NCBI GenBank assembly: GCA_019054805.1
Contig: JAHQIY010000007.1
Span: 4,531,501-4,595,500 of the forward strand
DNA length: 64,000 nt
Source: Brachionus manjavacas
Lineage: Eukaryota > Rotifera > Eurotatoria > Ploima > Brachionidae
Reading direction: 5' to 3'
Below are positions 25,901 through 37,900 of this stretch, in pieces; within the stretch, counting starts at the first letter, position 1, and each line of letters begins with the position of its first letter. The translations under genes and the position numbers were made by a program. The notes under the pieces are model-generated. The model searched no databases. It saw nothing but the letters and a program-made list of their open reading frames with translations, and had not been told where the DNA came from.

Positions 25901-28900
25901 AAGGCTTTACATGTGAGTGTCAGATAGGATACCAGAAGGATCCCATCAACAAAAATAGATGCAACATCGATCAATCAGAATTTCTATTAGTTTTAAACAA
26001 AAATATGATCGGTGGCATCAGAATAAACTCAAATGATACTTTACAACCAGAATTGTCTCCACCACCAACACTTCCGCCACTCTTTCCTGCTCAAGACACC
26101 GATTCTACTAATTTGGAGCGTGAATCAGGTTTTTTATGGGACCGAATGGTCACTATAAATGACATCAAATCTGGATTCGATTTTGCTTATAATTTTGATG
26201 ACCAAATAATTTACTGGATAGAGCATGACTGGTCTAATTCCGGTTTTACAATAAAAAAAATCAACTTTGACGGCGAGCAGCGAGGTCAATTGTCAGCAGA
26301 CCTAAGTCAAAGCTTTGGATACATTTATTGCCTTGATTTTGACCCTTCGTCTCGTAACATATTTCTCGGCAACATTGAAGAGTCTCAAATTGAGGTGGTT
26401 AATGTGGATAATTTTCACCGAACTGTCATTTTTTCCGGTTCTGTGGACCAACTAGGAGTCGGACAACCAATTAGTATAGCGGTCAATTCTGAGGAGCATG
26501 AAGTATATTGGATAGACAGAGGCTTTGATTCTGTGCCTATGAAAATTGCTGCTGTCAAAATGGACGGAAGTTTAAGCCGTATATTGGTAAAAAATGATCT
26601 AATTAAACCTTTGGCACTGACTTACCATGAAAGATCGCGCAGGATCTACTGGTCCGATTCTGGCCGAAAAAAAATCGAGTCTATTTCAATAGATGATTTA
26701 GCGGACCGTCGAATACTAGTGACCGATTTAGATCACGTGACAGCTCTGACCATTTGGGACATAACAACATCAGATGCAAATCAAGCTCAAATACTCTACT
26801 ACAGTGATCAAATTCAAGAAATAATAGTAGCCTTTGATCTCAGAACTAGTGAAAAGAAAATTATTAAATCCAATGTAGCGGACATTTATCGCCTCAAAAT
26901 TTACCAAAAACCTCATTTTACCACAAATATTTGCTCAAATAACAACGGAAATTGCCACCAGCTATGCTTACCAAAAACCAATAGTCGAGTGTGTAAATGT
27001 TCAATTGGGTTACAGTTGCAACCTGATGGCTCTTGTAGACCATTTGATCAGTTTATCTTGTACGCCACTAAAAGCCATTTAAAAGCTTTGTCTTTAGACA
27101 ACCAAAGTAGTCAAGCTCTGCCGGTCATCAAAGGCTTCAATGTAAAAAAAATTGACTTTGATTACAGATCAAAATCAATATTTTGGATCGAAGATGACCG
27201 TTTGGTCAAGACTTTACGCCTGGACTATACATGGACATCTAATTTGGCAACAAATCAGACATTTTACAGCGTTAAAACCCTCTTTGAATTAGATTCTGGT
27301 ACCGGCACTTTACAAAGCTTGGCCTATGACTGGATTAATAAATTACTCTACTATTCTTATGCAGACCAGCCATACAGCTACATTAAAGTGACTCGGTATC
27401 CTCAATTTGATTATCATATGACCATTTTGCAGACAAAAACTGACAAGCCTTCCTTATTAGCCGTAAACCCAGCTCTAAAGTATTTGTACTGGATAGATCA
27501 GGGTCAAAATTGTAAAATTGAGCGGGCTTTTTTGGACGGATCCAACCGTACTGTGTTGATTAACCGAGATATTATGAGCCCCACCGACTTGGCTATTGAT
27601 CCGGTGAGTGGTGACCTTTACTGGTCTGATAATACCAAAGACAGAATTGAAAAATGTGATTGGAATGGCCAAAATAGAACTATAATAAAATCAGATCAAC
27701 TTCCAAGTCCTCAGTCAATTTTTTATTTTAATTCTAATCTTTTCTATGCAGACTCACGGCTTAGAGCACTCTATTCCCTCAATTTGTCTTTTTCAAATAA
27801 TTCAGCAAATTTATTTAAAAAAATTCCAACCTTTGATTTAAATGAACTGATTGTTTTTTCCGAAAAAGCTCAACCACTAGCGCCGTCACCATGCGCCAAC
27901 AATCCTTGTGACCAATTTTGTTTCAGTAAACCGGCGTTCAATAGCGTGACATGTTGGTGCGGCGTGGGCGAGCCAGATGGTCGAATGTGTAAAATACCCC
28001 AAGAGTATGTTATTTTTGCCATGGAGGACGAGGTCCGAAGCCTTAGCTTGCCAGTGGGAAATTTAGTGGGTACATCACCCTGGCGATCTATAACAGGCCT
28101 TGGTCGCGCGATTGGCATCGATTTTGACCACAAAGATAGCTTGGTTTTTTTCTCTGATGTTAAGGAAGGAAAAATAAAATCTTTTACTCCCGGATTAGAG
28201 CATTCACTTGTTCAAAACTTGGATCTAAATTCAAGCTTTGTTTCTAAGCCAGAGGGAATTTCTTACGACTGGGTGTCCAACACAGTCTTTTATGCTGATA
28301 ATGGACTAAATCAAATACGTAGCTACAATGTTAAGTCCAAGCAAAGTTTAGTTGTTGCATTTAGTGATTCGCCAAGAGCTATTGTTGTTCATCCATGTAA
28401 GGGCTATGTTTTTTGGACAGATGTTGGTCGAGCACCAATGATTGCCAGATCTTCGATGAGTGGAAGTAATTTTGAAAAATTGATTGTGACAGACATCAAG
28501 TGGCCGAACGGGCTGAGCATTGATTTTGACAATGATCAACTTTACTGGGCCGATGCCTATTACGACAAAATAGAGACTTCAAATTTGGATGGAAATTATC
28601 GCAGGGTAATAACCACCGCATTTCATCCATTCGCTCTGGTAGTCCATGGTCATTTTTTGTACTGGACAGATTGGAGCACAAAATCTGTGTACAGAGCCGA
28701 AAAATATCGAGGGTCGAACACAATAGTGCTAGCTCAGGGTCTGGCAAAGCGACCCATGGACATACAGGTATGGTCTGAGCAAAGACAAAAGTGTGACTAC
28801 AACCCGTGCAGCATATACAACGGAGGTTGTTCGCATTTGTGTTCAGTAGCACCTGGCAATCGAACCGAGTGTCGATGTCCTTTCGGAATGAGTCTCAGAC

Positions 28901-31900
28901 TGACCAACAGTGATAGGACTTGTTCTGCCATAAGCTTGGTAAGATGCAATGCGACTCAGTTTACCTGTGCCAATGGAGCTTGTGTTAGCAAAAAATTTGT
29001 TTGTGATGGTGTTCGAAATTGTGTAGATGGATCGGATGAGGCGGAAAATTTTTGTGCTTATCACACTTGTTTGCCATCCGAGTTTAGATGCAGAAACGGA
29101 AGGTGCATACCGGCGCCTGAGCGCTGTGATCGAGTAGATCAGTGTGGAGATAACAGTGATGAACAAAATTGTGTCTATCCAACCTGTAATTTACAAACTG
29201 AGTTTCAATGCAAGAACTTTAAATGCATTCCTATTGGGAATCGATGCGATGGATACATTGATTGTGATGATGGAAACAGTACCGATGAAATCAATTGTCC
29301 ACCTATTAATTGTACATCCCAAATCTACAGTGTTAAATGTCCCAATACAAATGTTTGTATAATGAGAAATTGGCTGTGTGATGGTAATTATAAAAAATAA
29401 ATATAAAAATTAAATTTTTTAAAAAAATATTTTTATAATTAATCAAGGAAGAGAGGCTTAATAATAATTTATTTCTCCATTTATATAAACTTTGTTTTTG
29501 TCGACTAATTTTTAAGAATCAAATTTTAATTCGAAAATCTTTAATTTTAATTTATCAAATAAGGAAAATTTTTTGCTATCTCTTGGTTGTATGGATTCTT
29601 TTCTGGGATTATCTTTCTTTCTTAGAACATGTAAACAATGCAATCTTATAGTCTCAGATAACCACGAACACTCATGCGTAATATTTTTTTGTTTAATATT
29701 AACTCGCTTTTATGAAACATCGCCTAAAACTCCAACTTTTATGTTGTTTTTGAACAAACTTAGTCAAAGTTGATTTTGACTTTTGAAAAAAATATAATAA
29801 GCAAAGTAAAATCAATGAAGTACGAGTACGCTATGGTTGTTAAATAGATAGAACTGTGGTAGCTTTATGTTTTGTGAGAAAAAAAATACTTAATTTAATT
29901 ATCCTTTTAAATTTAATATTAGAAATATTCTAAAAATTTTTACAACTTTTTTTGGTTTAATGACGTGTAAGCTTAAGGATTTAGAACCAAATCTGCTTTT
30001 GACCTGGCATACTTATTTCTCATTAATTATGATATAACAAAGCAATGTTTTTTTTAAATGTTTTCTGTTCAAAGCTAAGTAATAACATTCAGTAATAATA
30101 TTATTATTCCATTATATTAATAAATTTTTGTAACTTAGAAATAAAAATCAAATGATCAGAACTTTTTGCATCCTTTTCTTTACCATAATTTCTACAGCGT
30201 TGTCCTAAATAATAATTTTAATAATTCGTTCCTTTCTATCCTAGCGAATAATAGGGGAGTACCTTTTTGAGCAATGTTTCCGATTTGGAACAAAGTTTAT
30301 TGCAACGGCTACACCACAATTATTACTAAATGGAAACCTTTCCCCCTTTTTATGATGGAGAGTGTTCAAATTTGTCATAATACAGTTTTTTAATTTTCAT
30401 GATTCTAAATAAACTTCCATTAAGATTTGAAAAAAAAATTTAAATGTTTAACAAATTTTTCAGGTTTTATATGGTGGCTTCTCTTTTGTGAATTTTTTCC
30501 TGACATTTCTCTATGGATAATAAAAAAAAATTATTTATTTAATAAAAAAACTATTAATTAATATATTTTTTTGACAAATTTTATTAAAATTAAGGTGATA
30601 ATGACTGTGGTGATTCAGCAGATGAAAATCTACTTTTTTGTGATACAGTTCCGTGTGAGACTAATAAATTTCGATGCAAAGATAACAGATGCATTCCCTA
30701 TTCTTGGATATGTGATGGAGATCGAGATTGTTCAGGAGGAGAAGATGAACCAGAGAACGATTGCCGGCATGGAAATATGACATGTCCAGAAAATATGTTT
30801 AAATGCGCTTCAGGACGATGCATTGATAAAAATTTTGTTTGCGATGGCGGTAATTTTTTTTTTTAATTTTTGGCAAAGAATTTTTAAAATCGGAGATCAT
30901 TTCAGACCGTGATTGTCCAGATGGAAGTGATGAGAGTGAAGAAAGACACAATTGCTTGGACAGAGCGTGTCGAACAAACGAGTTTAGATGCGAGTCTGGA
31001 GTAAGAGGCCGGGTTCACACAAAATGCATTCGATCGAGTGCAGTGTGTGATGGTTATCCTCATTGTGTCAATTCTGAAGACGAAACAAATGCCAATTGTA
31101 CTCGGAGAACGTGTGGACCAAATGAATTTCAATGCAAAAATGGTTTGTGTATCAATTCGGCTTATAAATGGTAAAAACTATTAATTTATTTAATGATAAC
31201 TTTTTAACTGAACTTTAAAAATTTAAGTGATCATGATGATGATTGGTAAGCAGTTTTATTTTAAATATTAAAAATTTTATTTAAAACTTGTTAGTAAAAT
31301 TAATTTAAAAAAAATAAATTTTTTAGTAATTCCTGTATACTAGCCATTAAAACTCTATTAACTTGAAATAACTCTTGTTCACTTAATTTATTCTTTCTAC
31401 GCATAAATATAATATTTATAATTTAATAATTCATTAGATATTAACCGATTTTGATAAATTCAAGAAAGAATGGATCACTGGGTTTTCCCTGTTTTGCGAC
31501 CAGAAGAATAGGCCACTTTTAAAATTCGAGTCATTAAAGAATCAGATTAATTGTAACTCTAGCTGATAACAAAAATCGAAGAAGAGTTATTATCAAAAAA
31601 TTTTACAAGAGCTTCCAGAGGCGCTCGAAGAGGTACAGTTAAAAGTTAAGAAAGTTTTAAGTGGAAAAAAAAGCCTAAAGGGTGTTCAAAATGTGGCGAA
31701 TTTTATTTGAGTGAGAGATTTTTAAAATTTGATTACTCAAAATCACGAGAATTTGTTTTGCAACCAGATTTTTTCACATAGTATTTGATATCATGCTTAA
31801 GCATCTCAATAGAAAAAAAGTCTAATTGTTAAAAAATATTTTTTAATTATAAAAATTTATCAATAATTATAGCTTTTTTCTTAAAATTTTTGATTTTAAG

Positions 31901-34900
31901 TTTATTTATGTAACTTTGAATTTTACTTTGACAAGTTGTATTTTCATTTTTTAAGTGTAATTTTACGTAAAATTATGAAAGAAAAAGTAAGAAATGTTGT
32001 TTTTTCTTTCTTCGATATTTGTTTTTTTGGTATTAGTTTCGTTTGGAATTAAAATGCTATAAATCTTGTTTTTAATTTAAAAAAAGAAAAAGAATGAGTT
32101 GTATGATTGGAAAATTTTAGGAACACTTAATATTTATTTTAAATATAAAAAGTCCTTTTTTTCTCCAACTTACACTATATTAACCTTTTTTTTAATTAAA
32201 CTTAAATGTGACTCAAATTCAAATTCAATTTCAAAAATCCATTTTGATAAAAATGTTTACCACTGTTTCATAAAATAATGGGAACATTAGTTTTCAAGAA
32301 AATTTATCTGAAATAAAATTTGAATTTTTTCTAGTGGAGACGGTAGTGATGAACCCCATAATTGCACCTACCGTGAGTGTTCAAATTCCCAATTCAGATG
32401 TGACAACCAGCGTTGTATATCCCAATCCTTGAAATGTAATGGTAGAAATGACTGTATGGACAACAGTGATGAAAAGATAGAAGCATGCGACAATGCAACA
32501 TGTCCTCTAGGTCAATATACCTGTAAAAATAAAAAATGCATTACAATTGATTTGGTCTGTAATCAACAAAATGATTGTGAAGACAACAGCGATGAATCAG
32601 GATGTGGAATAAATGAGTGCGCTTCGCCCATTCTTAACAAGTGTCAACACATTTGTCGAGATACATTAACCAGCTATGAGTGTCTATGCCATCCTGGTTT
32701 TAAAATAGTTAATAAATTTTATTGTGTGGACATAAATGAGTGTACTGAGACTCCTTATGTTTGCTCTCAATTATGTGAAAATACCTTAGGGTCCTATAAC
32801 TGTAAATGTGCGCCTGGTTACGAAAAATCATCTAGTGGGCCGACCGAATGCAAAATAATCGGTCCGCAAATAGAAGCCAATCTTCTATTCTCGAATAGCT
32901 ACTATCTCAGAAACTTGTCTTTGAATACCTTAAACTATAATTTGATAAAAGACGGCTTTGGACTTGCCAAGGGTATTGCTTACAATTATAACGAAAGCCA
33001 AATATACTTGATTGATTCGTACAAAAGAGAGCTTATTAGACTTAATTTGGATACTTCTTTGACAAATGTAGTCATAGGTACAGATGTGTTATTGACCGAT
33101 TTGATCGGAAATGAAAATGATATTGGCTTCGATTGGATTAACAAAAAAATTTATTATTTAAGCTCAAACCAACTGATGGTTGTTGATAAAAATGGACATT
33201 ACAAAACAGCACTATTAGACTCAAAATTTTTATTAAATGCTGTAAGTTTATCAATTGATCCGATTGAGGGCTACATATTTATTTCCGATTCTAGCTTTCC
33301 GCCTTTTATTGCTCGAGTTAAGCTAAACGGAGAAAATTTTACCAAAATAGTTACACAAAATTTAGGTAGTCCGGTTAGTCTTAGTCTAGATTTGGTCACA
33401 AAAAGAATTTTTTGGACCGACACTCATTTAAGACACATAGAGTTCAGTGACTATAATGGAAAAAATCGTTTCATCGCTATTCAAACAAATCAAACAGCTT
33501 ACCCATTTGCGATCAGTTATTACCAGGGCATGATCTATTGGACTGATCTATCCGAGCACAACATATACTCTGCTAATGCTTTAAATGGTAAAAATAAGAC
33601 CACCATTCGGCAAAGCACAGCTCATATGGTTTTCGATATGAATGTTTATCACTACAGTTTACAGCCAAAGGGTCATAACCCATGTGGCACAAACAATGGT
33701 GGATGCTCTCATTTATGTCTAATTGGTGGAGCACCTGATTCAAATTTTACTTGTGCTTGTCCGCAATCGTTTGTTCTACATGATGATAAAAAAACTTGCA
33801 CAGCCAATTGTGGTAGTTGGTATTTTAGATGCGGAATGCCAGATGAAAAGTGTATTCCATTTTTTTTTAAATGCGATGGAGAGACTGATTGTAGAGATGG
33901 TTCTGATGAACTTAATTGTCCCAGAAGAACTTGTCCAATCGGTTCATTTCAATGCAATAACTCTCACTGTTTATCATTTAGTCAACTATGTAATGGCCAG
34001 GATGATTGCATGGATGGCTCGGATGAACGAAATTGTCCTGAAGGCTGTCCACCGGGAAGATTTCAGTGTCCTGACAAAAGATGCATTCCGGTTAGTTTAT
34101 GATGAGATTTTAGTAAACTTAAATTGAGATAATGAACAGAAAACTAAATTTTCAAGAAAAAGATTTAGTAAAGCGAAAAAAAAATTACCTAATTTTTATT
34201 TTTTAATTCGTACAAAAAGTTATCTCCATTTATTAGCTCAGTATTATTTTTAATTAGTTTTTTTTAAAAGTTTTTTTTTAGTCATAAGTCTTTAAGCAAG
34301 TCAATTATCAATTTCATTTTTTCCTTTCCTATCGGACATAAATTAAATTTGGGCGCGATTTTAACAGAGGTAAAATTTCCATTTCAATTCATGTGATCAC
34401 CGCAACGAAGAACTGCACTTGACTTTAATTTTTGTGACTCTGACTTGAACTTTTGACTAAAAAACAATTTTATTATTCTAATTTTATTTAATTATATTAC
34501 AAATTAATTTCAAAAATTGAAAAAATTAAATTCAAACTTATTTTTTCATATTTGTAAAAATTAAATGTTGTTTAAAAATAAAAATTTGATTATAATAAGA
34601 AAAGACCTAAGGATCAATGATAACTTGCAATAGTCTTTTCTTTAGATTCATAACTTTTTTATTTGTGTCTGATTTGCTTCATGATCTGTCTTTAAAAACT
34701 TAGAAAAAAATCTAAGTTTTTTAACAATTTCTTTTTTTGAACTTAACATTCAATAAATCAATTCGAATAGGTCGATTAAATAGGTTTTGGGGACTTTTGG
34801 ATATAATTTTTTTTGAGCCAAAGAAATTTTTAGCCAAAGTTTTGGCTAAAAATTTCGTACTTATATTTTTTGAAAACCGATCTAGATAGAAACTTCAAAT

Positions 34901-37900
34901 CTACGTTAAAAATTTGACATTATAAACTCTATTGTTACTTTTTTATAACTTAATTTTAGATTTTTTTTTCCTTTGGAAATTCAAATTTCAAATTAAGTTC
35001 TAAAGAAATTCTATTTAAGTTTTCGATTTTAGAAATTTTTAAAAATGAAGTTTTAATTGAAAAATTTACGAGTGTTTTGATGATTTTTTTTGTTAATATT
35101 TATCTTGTTAGTTGAATAAAACAAATAAAGAAATCTTTATTTTATTAGAATTACAGAGTTTGTGATGGAAGAAATGATTGTGGTGACTCGGCTGATGAAT
35201 TGTCATGTGCAAATATGACTTGTCCTGCTGGAAAATTCCAATGCAATTCAGGACATTGTATTGAAGCTTCTTATTATTGCGATGAAGACTTTGATTGTGC
35301 AGATAGAAGTGATGAACCAGCTTATACATGCAGAAATAGACCCTGTGCGAGTGGTTGGTCTCGTTGTGGTAATAATTCGTACAAATGCATATCAAAAAGT
35401 CAATTTTGTGGTAATTTCTGATTATTGAAGTAATTATAAAGAATTTTAAAAATTTAATTTTCAAGACGGCTATCCTGATTGCCCTGCTGGAGATGATGAA
35501 AATGAAGAGAAATGTCCAAGTTGTCATCCGACTGGAGACTTCAAATGTGCCAATAAAAAATGCATTTTGATCTCACTTCGATGCAATTTAGTCGATGATT
35601 GTGGAGATAATTCTGATGAAAGTTCCGAACTATGCAGTAATAATCAATGTAAAAAAAAGTTTAGTTTTTTTTTTAAAATATTTTCAAGGTTCTATCAGAC
35701 GCAGAGAATGTACTGAAAGCGAATTTAGATGCTCAAACGGACATTGCATAAGAGTGAATATTTTTAATTATTAATCTATTAATTAAAAATTTATTCTCAA
35801 TTTTTCGAATTGTTTGCTGAGATGACTCATTAAATATTTTAAATTTTGTAAATAAATTTTTAAGGGAATTTAAATGAAAAATGATTTATTTAATTTTTAT
35901 AAAGCAAAAAAAAATATAATAAAAAATTAATAAAATTAGTGCAATTTGAAAAATAAACTAAAATGATAAAATTAAGATATTTTGGTTATTTTATTTAATT
36001 AAATTAAAGTAATTTTTGAAGAGAATACAAGTGCAATTTTTAATTTTAAGCTTTGGGTACTGAAAGAATTAGCATTTTTTTTTGGAAGATTAGGAAATTA
36101 TTGAACTAATGATTTTTATCTGACTTAAGAAAGTTTGATTTTTAGACAAAAAATTAATCTAAATTAAAAAAAAGATTGCTAAAAATTCAAAATCTTTAAT
36201 AAAATTTTATTTAAATTTTAGGACTTATGGCGTTGTGACCATAATGATGATTGTGGTGATAATTCGGATGAATTGAACTGTGAGTCTCATTCATGTCATT
36301 CAGATCAATGGCAATGCAAATCTGGACACTGCATCCAAGCATACCAGCACTGTAACGGAGAAAGAAAGTAAAATATTTTATTTTAAAAATAAAAAAATAT
36401 CAGGAATAAAAATATTGGTAAAGCTGCATTGATTTTTCGGACGAGACTAGCTGTCCGCCAAAATATCCAAATGGAACTTATTGCAACTTGTTTCAATTTA
36501 CGTGCAACAATACATTTTGCATCAAATCCGAGTATATGTGTGATGGTGACAATGATTGTGGAGATAACACCGACGAACTACTGAGCCTTTGTTCTAGTTA
36601 CAACTGTTCCAAAGAAAACGATAGATTCAGATGCAAAAATGGTTTTTGTATTTACGCGGATAATGTTTGCAATGGATTTAATGACTGCTCTGATGGATCA
36701 GGTAAGATACTATTTTTTACTTAATATTTTTTTTCAAATTATTTTAAATAAAAGATGAGGACTTTTCAATAAATGGACCTTGTAAACGGGAACGCTTGAC
36801 TTGTAGCAAAGACCAATTTAAATGCGCTTTGAACCATCGTTGTATTCCAGTTGAATATGTATGCGACCAGGACCTAGACTGCGGTGAAGACGACCAATCT
36901 GACGAAATAGGCTGTTACAACAATCAAACCATAAGAACTGACTCGGACATGTCTTGCTCTTCAAACCCAAGCCTGTGTGAACATGAATGCACCGACTTTG
37001 CAAATAAGAATGGGTTTTTTTGCTCATGTCATCATGGTTTTAAAATGGTCAAAGCAAATGAAACTGGTTCAATTCATCGACATACATGTGAAGACATTGA
37101 TGAGTGCCAGGCAATAGAAACGAATCATTGTACGCATTTATGTCTCAATACCAAAAGCTCTTTTGAATGTAAATGTGCTGAGAATTACTTGGACATGCAC
37201 AGAGATGGTTCGGTCTGTGAAGCTTCATGGAAAGAAGATTACATTTTATTGATAGGCTATGGGTCTGAAATTCGGCAACTAAGACCCAACATCACTGATT
37301 ATGTCTATTCGCCTTTGATCGAAAAACAAGAGAGTGTTACTTCTTTAGATTTTGACATTTTAGAAAGACATTTGTATTGGATTGATGGAACAAGTCTAAA
37401 GCGCTCTTTTATTCCTAGATCTCGATATTCTCTGGCTACTGAACAACTACTTGGTGATTTTAAAAATTTACAAATAAAATCTATTTCTGTTGATTGGCTT
37501 AGTAAGCATATTTATCTTTATGATTCAGTGTCAAAAAGCATCAAGGTTATGAAATCAGATGGTCGCTATTTAAAGACTTTAATTACTAGCTTTTGTGGTT
37601 ATGTGACAAATCTGGTAGTAAATCCGTTGACTGGACGCTTGTTTTGGATAAATTCAGACCCGGAACATTCAATAGTGAGCAGTACAATGAATGGTGAAGA
37701 TATTAAGCTGCTTGTTACAAGTCACTTGGATCATCCATACGGTCTGGCAATCGATTATATCACAAATCGATTATATTGGTCTGATTATAGAAGAAATCTG
37801 ATCGAATCAGTCAAATTTGATGGCTCAGATCGATCCTACTTTGTTCACAATGGACTTAGGAATCCTTACAGCATTGATATTTTTGAAAATAAAGTATACT

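Noticed and set aside
28348-29166. Overlapping minus-strand open frames (63-118 codons) under the large LRP exon
   Set aside because: They are antisense shadows of a strongly conserved LDLa/EGF coding exon and lack family similarity.
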